Under the pieces are notes generated by a model, which was given only the letters and a program-made list of their open reading frames with translations, did no database searches and had not been told where the DNA came from. Below are positions 5,793 to 13,813 of a DNA stretch of 28,041 nucleotides, piece after piece; position 1 is the first letter of the stretch, and each line of letters opens with the position of its first letter. Location: positions 1-28,041 of the forward strand of contig CANUCM010000019.1 in NCBI GenBank assembly GCA_947856675.1, written 5' to 3'. This DNA comes from an uncultured Clostridia bacterium (GTDB lineage: Bacteria > Bacillota > Clostridia > Oscillospirales > Butyricicoccaceae). The translations under genes and the position numbers were made by a program.

Positions 5793-6168
5793 ACAGGATG
5801 CTGCGGAAAGTCGGCCTGTCAAAATCGCGCACCACGCGGACAAGGGCCTCGAGCTCGAGCAGTTCGGCGAGATATTCGTCAAAGCTCTCCTGACGGGCGA
5901 AGGCCAGGGCGCGCCGATAAGAGGTCGTGACGTCGTCAATGCGATCGTGGCCGATAAAGGCGGACAGGTATACGGAGCGGCGGTTCCACAAATCGGCGGC
6001 CTGTGCCAAAGCGTGTGCGTCGTCGGTCCCTGTGCGCTCCACCTGCCGGCGGGAAATTTCAATCTGACTGAGCATGTCGTTGCACAGAGAGCTGGTAAAC
6101 AGCAGGTTCAGTATGCCGCCTGCGGCAATGACAATGATGCATCCGATGGCAACGGCCAGCCGTCCCAT
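5791..6168 (-). CDS. DUF4363 family protein
   Basis: A 125-residue protein with one N-terminal membrane segment (about 4-25, AVAIGCIIVIAAGGILNLLF) and a long helical extracytoplasmic part. That part carries W63-type NRRSVYLSAFIGHDRIDDV and AFARQESFDEYLAELLELEALVRVVRDFDRPTFRSIL, the DUF4363 pattern. DUF4363 genes commonly follow DUF421 genes, as here. The ATG at 6168 is chosen over GTG 6174 because AGGAG lies 8 nt before the ATG. The upstream gene stops 2 nt before this ATG, implying tight coupling. The function is unknown, though the pair is frequent in spore-forming Firmicutes. Confidence 0.88.
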   Translation of the reverse strand: MGRLAVAIGCIIVIAAGGILNLLFTSSLCNDMLSQIEISRRQVERTGTDDAHALAQAADLWNRRSVYLSAFIGHDRIDDVTTSYRRALAFARQESFDEYLAELLELEALVRVVRDFDRPTFRSIL

Positions 6169-6170
6169 GT

Positions 6171-6845
6171 TCACCGCTCCTTTCTGGCGTAAATCGTGCT
6201 GCCGTTTTTGTCAGCGCACAAAAAGAAAACTTCAGAAAAGCTTTTGGCTCCGCAGGCGGCCATCACACTGTCGAGCCATTTGCGGCTTTTTCCGATGAGC
6301 GCGAGATTTTCCGGGAGAAACTTCCCGTCCGAGATCAGAAGGTGAAAGGGGTCCTGCGCGCGGGGCGCCAGCGAAAGCGCGGAAGCGGTGACAGGCTGCG
6401 CGGCGGATTCCAGCAGAATGCTGAGCTGCCCGTTGGTTTCCACCTGCGCGCAGCGCACATCGCGCAGATCGAAAACGTCCTTGAGACGCAGGTCTTCGAG
6501 CAGATCGTCCAGGCTGAGCCGGAGACTGCGCATGGCCCGCTGCTTGAGACGGCCGTTTTCAATGACGACGACGGGCTTGCCGCACAGCAGGCGGCGAAAC
6601 GCCAGGCTGTGCAGGGAAATGGAGGAAATTATTACTTCGGCGCCGATGAGGGTGAGAATGGGCACAAGGCCGTGGGCGAGGGGGATGTCGATATCCTGCA
6701 TGGGGACGGAGGCCACGGCAGACACAAGAATCGTGATGACGAGCTCCGACGGCTGCATTTCCCCAACCTGCCGCTTTCCCATCAGGCGGATGGCTGCGAT
6801 AATAAAAATGTAGAGAATCAGTGTGCGCAAAAAGGGAACCAGCAT
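6171..6845 (-). CDS. DUF421 (YetF-family) membrane protein
   Basis: A 224-residue protein with three membrane segments (about 4-20, 35-50, 57-78) followed by a cytoplasmic beta-rich domain. The hallmark MGKRQVGEMQPSELVITILVS sits after TM1, and the soluble domain begins KPVVVIENGRLK with the family RSLRLSLDDLLEDLR..GV/D..L motif. YetF and the related 2Duf protein are spore-associated membrane proteins in Bacillus; no enzymatic role is established. AGGAGGAG lies 5 nt before the ATG. It heads a two-gene unit with DUF4363. The C-terminal extension (about 155-224) is longer than the core domain and carries no recognisable motif. Confidence 0.9.
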   Translation of the reverse strand: MLVPFLRTLILYIFIIAAIRLMGKRQVGEMQPSELVITILVSAVASVPMQDIDIPLAHGLVPILTLIGAEVIISSISLHSLAFRRLLCGKPVVVIENGRLKQRAMRSLRLSLDDLLEDLRLKDVFDLRDVRCAQVETNGQLSILLESAAQPVTASALSLAPRAQDPFHLLISDGKFLPENLALIGKSRKWLDSVMAACGAKSFSEVFFLCADKNGSTIYARKER

Positions 6846-6880
6846 AAAACTCCTCCTGACGCTTGTGGGACACTGTTTTT

Positions 6881-6910
6881 CAGTATGTGGATTTTACGGC
6901 AAAATATGTG
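6881..6910 (-). promoter_or_regulatory. Possible sigma-G/F-like promoter of the DUF421 unit
   Basis: On the minus strand CACATA (6905-6910), a 17-bp gap and CATACTG (6881-6887) resemble the forespore sigma-G pattern (gHATR, 17-18 bp, CATNNTA). No good sigma-A pair was seen here. The match is partial and short, so it is only a hint. Confidence 0.3.
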
Positions 6911-6939
6911 CTTCGCCGCTTTTCTTTTGCAGGGCTTTA

Positions 6940-6948
6940 TGCTACAAT
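6940..6948 (+). promoter_or_regulatory. Extended -10 promoter of the CoA-transferase gene
   Basis: TG-C-TACAAT is an extended -10 element. The -35 region (CTTTTC) is poor, which is tolerated by extended -10 promoters. The start codon lies 62 bp downstream. Confidence 0.55.
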
Positions 6949-7010
6949 ACAGCTGGATTTTTAAGGCTGAAGAGAGAGAACTGACACACAATAAACCGGG
7001 AGGTTATTTT

Positions 7011-8297
7011 ATGCCTGAAAAACCGAAAGGATATGCAGAAAAATGCATGACGGCCGAGCAGGCGGTTCTGCGGGTGCGTTCGGGTGACCGGATTGTCACA
7101 GGACAGGGCGCCGGCATGCCTTCTGTGCTCCTGGAGGCCTTGTGCAAACGGGACGACTTGCGCAAAACGGAAATTTTCCACGTGCTGACCCTGGGAGCGG
7201 CCCCGTATTGCGCGCCGGAAAAGCAGGAGGTCTTCCGCCACAACACCATTTTTGCCGGGGCATCCACCCGCACGGCGGTACAGCAGGGGCGGGCGGATTT
7301 TACAACTTCGTTTTTTTACCAGCTGCCTGAGTGGATTCGGCGCAATCCGTTTGACGTGGCGATGGTGCAGGTGTCGCCGCCCGACCGGCACGGCTATTGC
7401 AGCCTGGGCGTTTCGGTGGATTATGCTCAGGCGGCGGTCGCCACGGCAGGGCTTGTGATAGCGCAGGTCAACAAGCATATGCCCCGCACGCTGGGAGACA
7501 GCTTTGTCCATGTGGATGACATTGACTGCATTGTGGAGTACAATGAGCCGCTGCCGGAACTTCCGGGCGCAAAGATAGGCCCGGTGGAGGAGGCCATCGG
7601 AAGACACTGTGCGGAGCTCATTCGCGACGGAGATACGCTGCAGCTGGGGATCGGGGCCATTCCCGATGCGGTTTTGCTGTTTTTGCAGGACAAAAAGGAC
7701 CTGGGCATCCATTCCGAGATGATTTCCGACGGGGTGGTCAGCCTGATTGAAAAAGGGGTCATCACCTGCCGCAAAAAAACGCTGGATCGGGGCAAATGCG
7801 TCGTGGGCTTTCTGATTGGCAGCCGAAAGCTGTATGATTTTGTCGACGACAACCCCTTCATTGAAATGCGGACCATTGACTATGTCAACGATCCGCAGGT
7901 GATAGCCCGGCAGGACAATATGGTGTCCATCAACTCGTGCCTGCAGGTCGATCTTCTGGGCCAGGTATGTTCGGAAGCAGTCGGCGCGCGCCAGTTCAGC
8001 GGTGTGGGCGGGCAGGTGGATTTCGTGCGCGGCGCCGCCATGAGCCGCGGAGGGCGGTCGATTATCGCCATGCCGTCCACGGCGGCCCGGGGTACGCTGT
8101 CGCGCATTGTTGCACAGCACGGCGAAGGCGCAATCATTACGACAAGCCGCAATGACGTGGACATTGTCGTCACGGAGTATGGCGCGGCGCATTTGCGCGG
8201 AAAGACCAACCAGCAGCGGGCCGAAAACCTGATTGCAATCGCCCACCCCGATTTCCGGGAAGAACTGCGCAGGCGCTGGCGCGCTTTGTTCGAATAA
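7011..8297 (+). CDS. Acetyl-CoA hydrolase/transferase family, 4-hydroxybutyrate CoA-transferase-like
   Basis: This 428-residue enzyme should move CoA between short-chain acyl-CoA and a free carboxylate such as acetate. It has the family fold with GQGAGMPSVLL near the N-terminus, the QLGIGAIPDAVL motif (211-222), and the catalytic Glu at residue 236 in GIHSEMISDG, almost the same position as in the clostridial 4-hydroxybutyrate enzyme. GVGGQVDFVRGAAMS and TTSRNDVDIVVTEYGAAHLRGK resemble AbfT/Cat2 more than the butyryl-CoA:acetate (But) type, so 4-hydroxybutyrate or butyrate are the likeliest substrates. ATG 7011 follows GGGAGG by 7 nt; a longer reading to 6342 overlaps DUF421 antisense and is rejected. 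No other fermentation gene is adjacent. Confidence 0.9.
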   Translation: MPEKPKGYAEKCMTAEQAVLRVRSGDRIVTGQGAGMPSVLLEALCKRDDLRKTEIFHVLTLGAAPYCAPEKQEVFRHNTIFAGASTRTAVQQGRADFTTSFFYQLPEWIRRNPFDVAMVQVSPPDRHGYCSLGVSVDYAQAAVATAGLVIAQVNKHMPRTLGDSFVHVDDIDCIVEYNEPLPELPGAKIGPVEEAIGRHCAELIRDGDTLQLGIGAIPDAVLLFLQDKKDLGIHSEMISDGVVSLIEKGVITCRKKTLDRGKCVVGFLIGSRKLYDFVDDNPFIEMRTIDYVNDPQVIARQDNMVSINSCLQVDLLGQVCSEAVGARQFSGVGGQVDFVRGAAMSRGGRSIIAMPSTAARGTLSRIVAQHGEGAIITTSRNDVDIVVTEYGAAHLRGKTNQQRAENLIAIAHPDFREELRRRWRALFE

Positions 8298-8327
8298 ATG
8301 CTTCGGCAGAAAAAGAGGAGAGTTTCC

Positions 8328-8906
8328 ATGCACAAAACCAATACTTTGCGGCTGACGCAGCTCGCGCTGCTGCTGGCCATCCAGCTGATTTTATCCTTTA
8401 CCCCGCTCGGCTTTATCATTTTGCCGGGCATGGTTTCCGTGACCATCATGCACATTCCCGTCATTGTCGGCGGCATTGTCATGGGGCCGCTGTACGGCGG
8501 TATTTTGGGACTGACCTTTGGTCTGCTGAGCATGTACAAGGCGACAACCGCCGCGACGAGCATTGTGGACCAGGCGTTTTCCCCGTTTTTGAGCGGGTCG
8601 CCGCTGGCGTCTGTTGTCATGTGCATCGGGCCGCGAATCCTTTTGGGCATTGCGGCCGCGCTGCTGTTCAGGCTTTTGGCGTCCCGGCTGAAAAGCCGCG
8701 GCACGGCGATTGCCATCAGCGCGGGGCTTTCGACGCTTCTGCACACCGTGCTGGTTTTAGGCTGTATGTGGGCCCTGTTTGACACGCTGGCGCTGAAGGA
8801 TGTCTTTATGACACTGATTACGCTCAACTGTCTGCTGGAAATTGCAGTTGCCGTTTTGGTGGCTGTCGGGGTGTGCCGGCCTCTTCTGCGCCTGGAAAAA
8901 AAGTAG
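8328..8906 (+). CDS. ECF transporter S component
   Basis: A 192-residue integral membrane protein with about six hydrophobic segments, the substrate-capture (S) subunit of an energy-coupling factor vitamin importer. The signature is IILPGMVSVTIMHIPVIVGGIVMGPLYGG followed by LTFGLLSMYKA and FSPFLSG, typical of the PF12822-type S components annotated for pantothenate and related vitamins. The substrate cannot be fixed from sequence. No EcfA/EcfT genes are nearby, so it likely uses a shared ECF module. AGAGGAG precedes ATG 8328 by 6-7 nt. It is 30 bp downstream of the CoA-transferase and probably co-transcribed; pantothenate (a CoA precursor) would fit but is only inference. Confidence 0.88.
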   Translation: MHKTNTLRLTQLALLLAIQLILSFTPLGFIILPGMVSVTIMHIPVIVGGIVMGPLYGGILGLTFGLLSMYKATTAATSIVDQAFSPFLSGSPLASVVMCIGPRILLGIAAALLFRLLASRLKSRGTAIAISAGLSTLLHTVLVLGCMWALFDTLALKDVFMTLITLNCLLEIAVAVLVAVGVCRPLLRLEKK

Positions 8907-8955
8907 GCGGAAGACGCGGACGGCAGACGATTTCGAGCTTGCAGGCGCGGGCCAC

Positions 8956-8984
8956 TTGACGCAGTACTTCTTTTGTGTTATGGT
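8956..8984 (+). promoter_or_regulatory. Promoter of the SLH protein gene
   Basis: -35 TTGACG (8956-8961) and -10 TATGGT (8979-8984) have a 17-bp spacer, 34 bp before the start codon. Confidence 0.7.
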
Positions 8985-9018
8985 CAAATTACAGACTTTG
9001 TGAACAGGAGGAAGGAAA

Positions 9019-10548
9019 GTGAAAAAGAAATTGGTAAGCCTGCTGTTGGCAGTCGTGCTGGTTGGCAGCATGGCGTCTATGTCTGCGGCGGGCGCGGGGC
9101 TGGATAATTTCCAGAAGGTCAACACGTATACGGCCGGACAGTTTACGGACGTGTCGGGCTGGTATGCGCAGAATGTCCAGACGGCCTATGAGCTGGGCCT
9201 TGTACGCGGCGACAGCGATACGACTTTTTCGCCCAACGGCAAAATCAGCATTGCGGAAACGCTGGCACTGGCCAGCCGGCTGCACAGCATCTACAATACA
9301 GGTTCTGCCAACTTTGTGCAGGGCGCCCCGTGGTATGCCGTGTATGTGGACTACGCGGTAGACAACGGCATCATCAAACAGGGCGAGTTCAGTGACTACA
9401 ATGTCAGCGCAACCCGCAGCCAGTTTGCCGCTATTTTGGCAAAAGCCTTCCCGGCGGAAGCGCTGGAAGCCATGAACACCGTGGACGACGGCATGATTCC
9501 CGATGTGCAGGAAGGCGCGGAAAATTATGACAGCATCTACATGCTGTACCGCGGCGGCATTCTGACCGGCAACGACGCGCTGGGCACCTTTGCTCCGCAG
9601 AGCAACATCATGCGTTCCGAAGTGGCGACCATTGTCACCCGCATGGCGGTCCCCGCCCTGCGTCAGTCGCTTACGCTGAAAGCGGTCCCGGCCACGGGCG
9701 TTGTCCTGAGCTCGACGGAGCTGACCCTTGCGGCGGGTGCGACGCAGACCCTGACGGCTTCGCTGACCCCGGCGGACGCGACGCCCCAGGCGATGACCTG
9801 GAAGTCTTCCAACACCAGCGTGGCAACGGTTAACAGCGGCGTGGTAACCGGCGTTGCGGCCGGAAGTGCCACGATCACCTGCGAAACCGCAAAGGGCCTG
9901 AGCGCGCGGTGCACGGTAACCGTGACCCCGGCTCCTGTCGAGGTGACCGGCGTGTCGCTCAACCAGACGAAGATTGAGCTGCAGGCCGGCGATACGTATC
10001 AGCTGAAGGCTACGATCCAGCCTTCCAATGCTACGGATAAAACAGTGACCTGGACGGCCTCCAACGGTACGGCGAGCGTAAGCAGCACTGGCGTTGTGAC
10101 GGCAAACCGCGAGGGCTACTGCCGGATTACGGCGACAACGGCCAACGGCCAGACGGCTTCGTGCTCGGTGCATATAACCAAGGCGACCGTGAAGATCATT
10201 CTGCGTGACTCCCTGCCCATTCCGCTGAATGAGTATGATTACGATGACCGGATTGAATCTTCCTGGCGGGTGAATGATTTCCGTGTGGAGATCGAAGAAA
10301 ACTATGATGGCCTTTATACGGTTGAAATGTATTTCTCCGGCGAAAAGACCTATGACGCCCGCGGCAGCGGCCAGGGTGCCACGTGCAAAATCAGCTGGCA
10401 GCTGTTTGACACGGAAGGCTATGTTGTGGACAGCGGAACGGTGTACTCGCCCTCCGTGCGTGAAGGCGAAAAGTTCCGTGATGCAAAAGACTACATCTTT
10501 GACCTGGCGGGCGGCACGTACTACCTTGAGCTGAGCAGCACCAACTGA
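9019..10548 (+). CDS. Surface protein with three SLH domains and two BIG2 domains
   Basis: A 509-residue exported protein. The signal peptide is about 1-24 (KKK, hydrophobic run, AAGA). Three S-layer homology repeats follow: about 41-90 (FTDVSGWYAQ...GDSDTTFSPNGKIS), 103-150 and 158-210, the last two less canonical. Two Ig-like BIG2 domains come next (about 224-302 and 308-386, each with VTGVxL...T..L.A...P.NAT..VTW.SSN). A C-terminal region of about 120 residues has no family I recognise. SLH domains anchor proteins to a secondary cell-wall polymer. The start is GTG at 9019 behind AGGAGGAAGG. It is monocistronic, with its own promoter and terminator, and lies just before a TagA-type glycosyltransferase of cell-wall polymer synthesis. 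Confidence 0.92.
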   Translation: MKKKLVSLLLAVVLVGSMASMSAAGAGLDNFQKVNTYTAGQFTDVSGWYAQNVQTAYELGLVRGDSDTTFSPNGKISIAETLALASRLHSIYNTGSANFVQGAPWYAVYVDYAVDNGIIKQGEFSDYNVSATRSQFAAILAKAFPAEALEAMNTVDDGMIPDVQEGAENYDSIYMLYRGGILTGNDALGTFAPQSNIMRSEVATIVTRMAVPALRQSLTLKAVPATGVVLSSTELTLAAGATQTLTASLTPADATPQAMTWKSSNTSVATVNSGVVTGVAAGSATITCETAKGLSARCTVTVTPAPVEVTGVSLNQTKIELQAGDTYQLKATIQPSNATDKTVTWTASNGTASVSSTGVVTANREGYCRITATTANGQTASCSVHITKATVKIILRDSLPIPLNEYDYDDRIESSWRVNDFRVEIEENYDGLYTVEMYFSGEKTYDARGSGQGATCKISWQLFDTEGYVVDSGTVYSPSVREGEKFRDAKDYIFDLAGGTYYLELSSTN

Positions 10549-10562
10549 CGTTTTGAAATGCG

Positions 10563-10603
10563 AAAACGGGGGAGCCTCAAAAAACGGGCTCTCCCGTTTT
10601 TTT
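10563..10603 (+). terminator. Terminator of the SLH protein gene
   Basis: AAAACGGGGGAGCC, loop TCAAAAAAC, then GGGCTCTCCCGTTTTTTT: a stem of about 13 bp with one mismatch and a T-run. Confidence 0.92.
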
Positions 10604-10614
10604 GCTTTTTGTAC

Positions 10615-10643
10615 TTGTTTAGCAGAGGGTTTTGAGGTAAAAT
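10615..10643 (+). promoter_or_regulatory. Promoter of the 13-gene cluster (wecG to Toprim)
   Basis: -35 TTGTTT (10615-10620) and -10 TAAAAT (10638-10643) have a 17-bp spacer. A transcription start near 10650 excludes use of the ORF start at 10660 with a ribosome binding site and favours 10717. Confidence 0.65.
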
Positions 10644-10716
10644 ATTTCAATATGGGGCAGTGTGCTTGTGCCTCTGCCGCCATAATTCCTGCCGCCCTGC
10701 GTGCAGAAAAAAGGAG

Positions 10717-11454
10717 ATGGGCGACATTCGTACACAGGTCATGGAAATCGGATTTGACAATGTCACGCTGGGCGAGGCAGTCGACATCGCCATGCAGTAC
10801 ATTGAACAGGGGAAGAAGTGCCGTGTTGTCACACCCAATGCGGAAATAGCACAGCTGTGCAAAAGCGACAGCTCGCTGTGCGAAATCGTCAACCGTTCGC
10901 AGCTTGTGCTGCCGGACGGCATCGGCGTTGTATACGCCTCGCGGATTCTGGGCCATCCGCTGAAAGAGCGGGTGCCGGGTTTTGAGTTTGCCGAGGCGCT
11001 GCTCGATCGCCTGCAAAACACCGGGAAAAGCGTATTTTTCTTTGGCGCGAAGCCCGGCGTTGCGGAAAAGGCGGCAGAGAATGTAAAAAAAAGGTACCCG
11101 GGGCTTTTGATAGCGGGTACGCTGAATGGATATTATACAAATGACCAGAAAGTGATTCAGCAAATCAACGATGCGCTGCCCGATGTGCTGTTTGTCTGCC
11201 TGGGCGCGCCCAAGCAGGAGCAGTTCATGGCGCTGCGGGGAGACGCTTTGACGCCCGTTTTGATGGCGGGGCTGGGCGGCACGCTGGATGTGCTGGCCGG
11301 TGAAGTCAACCGTGCCCCCGAGCTGTTTATCCGTTTGAATCTCGAATGGCTGTATCGTCTGTTGTGCCAGCCCAAGCGCATTGGGCGCGTGATGCGCCTG
11401 CCGGTGTATCTGCTGTCTGCGTTTGCGGCAAAGGGGAGGCAGAAAAATGCTTAA
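10717..11454 (+). CDS. WecG/TagA/CpsF family glycosyltransferase
   Basis: A 245-residue enzyme of the family that adds N-acetylmannosamine to undecaprenyl-PP-GlcNAc in linkage-unit or wall-polymer synthesis. Motifs in order are VVTPNAEIAQLC, LPDGIGVVYASRILG, VFFFGAKPGVAEKAA, VCLGAPKQEQFM, GGTLDVLAGEVNRAP, and LNLEWLYRLLCQPKRIGR. All are characteristic and the length is normal. The start is uncertain. ATG 10717 overlaps AAAAAAGGAG, leaving no spacing, and ATG 10741 (AGGTC upstream) is a later alternative; conserved family sequence begins close to the latter. It overlaps the thyX start by 8 bp. It could supply the polymer to which the SLH protein upstream binds, but this is inference. Confidence 0.92.
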   Translation: MGDIRTQVMEIGFDNVTLGEAVDIAMQYIEQGKKCRVVTPNAEIAQLCKSDSSLCEIVNRSQLVLPDGIGVVYASRILGHPLKERVPGFEFAEALLDRLQNTGKSVFFFGAKPGVAEKAAENVKKRYPGLLIAGTLNGYYTNDQKVIQQINDALPDVLFVCLGAPKQEQFMALRGDALTPVLMAGLGGTLDVLAGEVNRAPELFIRLNLEWLYRLLCQPKRIGRVMRLPVYLLSAFAAKGRQKNA

Positions 11455-12214
11455 AGTGTTTTTGGTGGCCCATACGCCCATGCCGGAACACGTGGTGTCG
11501 GCCGCGGCGAAAATGTGTTACAGCGACGCCGGTGCCGAAGCGCTGCTGGACGGGATGACAGACGAGTCGGCGCAGCGTTTTCTGCACATGCTCGGCGAAA
11601 TCGGGCACGAGAGCCCGATTGAGCATGCAAGCTTTACGTTTGCCATTGAAGGCGTTTCGCGGTCGCTGCTGGCGCAGATCACAAGGCACCGCATTGCATC
11701 CTTCAGCGTGCAGTCGCAGCGGTATGTGCGCAAGGACGCATTTTCTTATGTCGTGCCGCCGGAAATTGAAAAGAATGCGCAGGCTCTCGCTCTTTTTGAA
11801 GATACAATGGAGCTTCTGCAGCAGCGGTATGATGAGCTTGCGCAGCTTTTGGCCGCGCAGCGCCGGGCAGAGTTTGAGTCACAGGGGCTGAGTGAAAAAG
11901 AAATCGCAAAAAAGACCGAAAAAGCCGCCATTGAAGATGCGCGGTACGTCCTGCCCAATGCGTGTGAAACCAAAATGATCGTCACCATGAACGCTCGCTC
12001 GCTTCTCAATTTTTTCCGTCTGCGCTGCTGCAACCGCGCACAATGGGAAATCCGGGAGCTGGCGTGGCAAATGCTGGCCCTTTGCAGAAACGCGGCGCCG
12101 TCGCTGTTTGAAAAGGCCGGCCCGGCCTGTTTGTATGGCCCGTGCAGCGAAGGGAGCATGAGCTGCGGAAAAGCGGCTGAGGTGCGCCTGCGGGGTGAGC
12201 GGTGTGGCCGGTAA
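11447..12214 (+). CDS. thyX: Flavin-dependent thymidylate synthase ThyX
   Basis: ThyX makes dTMP from dUMP with FAD, NADPH and methylene-tetrahydrofolate. The 255-residue protein holds the ThyX signature RHRX7S at residues 80-90 (RHRIASFSVQS, then QRY), the HESPIEHASFTF motif before it, and the C-terminal NARSLLNFFRLRCC..AQWEIRELA block. ATG 11447 follows GGGGAGGC; the in-frame ATG at 11423 lies further inside wecG. It overlaps wecG by 8 bp and tmk by 20 bp. With tmk next, this places dTMP synthesis and phosphorylation side by side. Confidence 0.96.
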   Translation: MLKVFLVAHTPMPEHVVSAAAKMCYSDAGAEALLDGMTDESAQRFLHMLGEIGHESPIEHASFTFAIEGVSRSLLAQITRHRIASFSVQSQRYVRKDAFSYVVPPEIEKNAQALALFEDTMELLQQRYDELAQLLAAQRRAEFESQGLSEKEIAKKTEKAAIEDARYVLPNACETKMIVTMNARSLLNFFRLRCCNRAQWEIRELAWQMLALCRNAAPSLFEKAGPACLYGPCSEGSMSCGKAAEVRLRGERCGR

Positions 12215-12866
12215 GCTGTTTGTGATTGAAGGAACCGACGGCAGCGGAAAATCCACACAGTTTCAGCTGCTGTGCCGGGCCATGACGGAAGCTGGGATAC
12301 ACCACAGGGAAGTGGTGTTCCCCCGGTATGCGGAAGAGTCGTCTGCGCTGGTACGCATGTATCTCGGCGGGAAGTTCGGTTCTCGGCCGGATGATGTGGG
12401 TCCCTATGCTGCGTCGACGTTTTATGCCGTGGACCGCTACGCTTCCTACAAAACCGACTGGCAGGCTGATTACCAGGCGGGTGTGCCGGTGCTTTGCGAT
12501 CGCTATACCACATCCAACGCGGTGCACCAGGCGGCAAAGCTGCAGGGGGACGAGCGCGAACAATACCTGCGCTGGCTGTTTGATTTCGAGTACCGTTTGC
12601 TGGGACTTCCGGAGCCGGACGAGGTCTTTTTTCTGGACATGCCGGCGCAAAAAGCGCTGGAGCTGCTGCACAGACGGCAGGGGGATGCCGGTGACATTCA
12701 TGAAACCGATCATGAATATCTGGCCCGCTGCCGGGACAGTGCTCTCGGTTTGTGCGCCCGCTGCGGCTGGACACGCATTGACTGCGCGCCTTCCGGAACG
12801 CCCCGCAGCCCGGAAGACATCAGTGCGGACATTGTGCGCAGAGTCATGCGGGCGCTGGGGCGCTGA
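12195..12866 (+). CDS. tmk: Thymidylate kinase
   Basis: Tmk phosphorylates dTMP to dTDP. The 223-residue protein has the P-loop EGTDGSGKST (12-21), the RYAEES/R-binding region, AVDRYASY, and the CDRYTTSNAVHQ DRY motif, with the LID near HRRQGDAGDIHE (about 157-170). The start is GTG at 12195 (GAGGTG about 11 nt upstream) or GTG at 12204; both lie inside the thyX end, so translation is probably coupled. Some clostridial dTMP kinases of this slightly divergent type are annotated only as deoxynucleoside kinase-like, but the P-loop and DRY motifs and the thyX pairing support dTMP kinase. Confidence 0.92.
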   Translation: MSGVAGKLFVIEGTDGSGKSTQFQLLCRAMTEAGIHHREVVFPRYAEESSALVRMYLGGKFGSRPDDVGPYAASTFYAVDRYASYKTDWQADYQAGVPVLCDRYTTSNAVHQAAKLQGDEREQYLRWLFDFEYRLLGLPEPDEVFFLDMPAQKALELLHRRQGDAGDIHETDHEYLARCRDSALGLCARCGWTRIDCAPSGTPRSPEDISADIVRRVMRALGR

Positions 12867-12895
12867 ACCAAGCAATTCAATCAGGAAGTGAAAAT

Positions 12896-13813
12896 ATGCT
12901 GAACTTCAGGCCTATTTCCCTGAAGGACAAAGAGGCGGTCAACAGCTGCCTGCGTGCCAACACGGCACGCGTCAACGAGAGAAGCTTTGCAAGTATGTAT
13001 ATCTGGGGCCGGCGTTACGGGTTTGAAACCTGCGTGCGGGCCGGCGTGCTGTATACCCACTGCTTTCCGGTACAGGGCCACCGTATCTTTTTGGCGCCGC
13101 TGGGGCCGGGCGATACGCTGGCGGCGTACGAGGAGATGCACCGCGACAGCCTGCACCTGGGGCAGCCGTACCGGATATACTGCCTGACGGCGCAGGAGGC
13201 GCAGGCGCTGGACGAGCGCTATCCCGGGAAGTTTGACATTGTCAGCGACCGGGACAACTTTGACTACATTTATCGTCAAAGTGACCTTGCGCTGCTGGAA
13301 GGCAAGCGTTACCATGGAAAGCGCAACCATATTCAGAAGTTTCTGAGTACGTTTGAAGGGCGCTGGCGCTATCGTTCCGTTCGGCCCGAGCAGGATTTTT
13401 CTGCGCTGCTGGAGTTTCAGAAAATGTGGCAGAAAACCAAGGGCGATGAGCACCGGTCGGAATATCAGCATGAGCTGTATGCCATTGAACAGGCGCTGGT
13501 GCATTACGACACGCTGGACCTGCGCGGCGGGGTGCTGGAGGTCGACGGGCGCATTGCGGCCTATACGCTGGGAGTTCCTCTGACATCGGACACCCTGGAC
13601 GTGCTGATCGAAAAAGCCGACGCGCAAATCCGGGGAGCTTATCAGATGATTAACCGCGAGTTTGTGCGTCATGAGTGTGCGGAGTTTGCGTATATCGATC
13701 GCGAGGAGGATATGGGCATTGAGGGCCTGCGAAGCGCCAAGCTGTCGTATGTTCCCGCGATGTTTACGGAGAAGTTTGTCGCGACGCCCAAAGAGCCGGG
13801 GAGGGCCTTGTGA
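12896..13813 (+). CDS. DUF2156 family protein (acyltransferase fold)
   Basis: A 305-residue soluble protein of the DUF2156 family, which shares its double GNAT-like fold with the C-terminal domain of MprF and with FemX-type transferases. The N-terminal half begins FRPISLKDKEAVNSCLR. The middle carries YRQSDLALLEGKRYHGKRNHIQKF, the family's characteristic G-KRYHGKRN motif. The end has YQMINREFVR and YIDREEDMGIEGLRSAKLSY. The acceptor and donor are unknown; aminoacyl-tRNA-dependent transfer is a family-based guess. AGGAAG lies about 8 nt before ATG 12896. The GNAT gene downstream starts within its stop codon, so the two probably act together. Confidence 0.9.
   Translation: MLNFRPISLKDKEAVNSCLRANTARVNERSFASMYIWGRRYGFETCVRAGVLYTHCFPVQGHRIFLAPLGPGDTLAAYEEMHRDSLHLGQPYRIYCLTAQEAQALDERYPGKFDIVSDRDNFDYIYRQSDLALLEGKRYHGKRNHIQKFLSTFEGRWRYRSVRPEQDFSALLEFQKMWQKTKGDEHRSEYQHELYAIEQALVHYDTLDLRGGVLEVDGRIAAYTLGVPLTSDTLDVLIEKADAQIRGAYQMINREFVRHECAEFAYIDREEDMGIEGLRSAKLSYVPAMFTEKFVATPKEPGRAL

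Noticed and set aside
6342..7010. 223-residue N-terminal extension of the CoA-transferase
   Set aside because: It is antisense to DUF421 and crosses the intergenic promoter region. The enzyme starts normally at 7011 with GGGAGG upstream.
8989..11481. 830-residue minus-strand ORF antisense to the SLH protein and wecG
   Set aside because: It crosses a promoter and a terminator of the opposite strand, has biased composition, and overlaps two well-supported genes.
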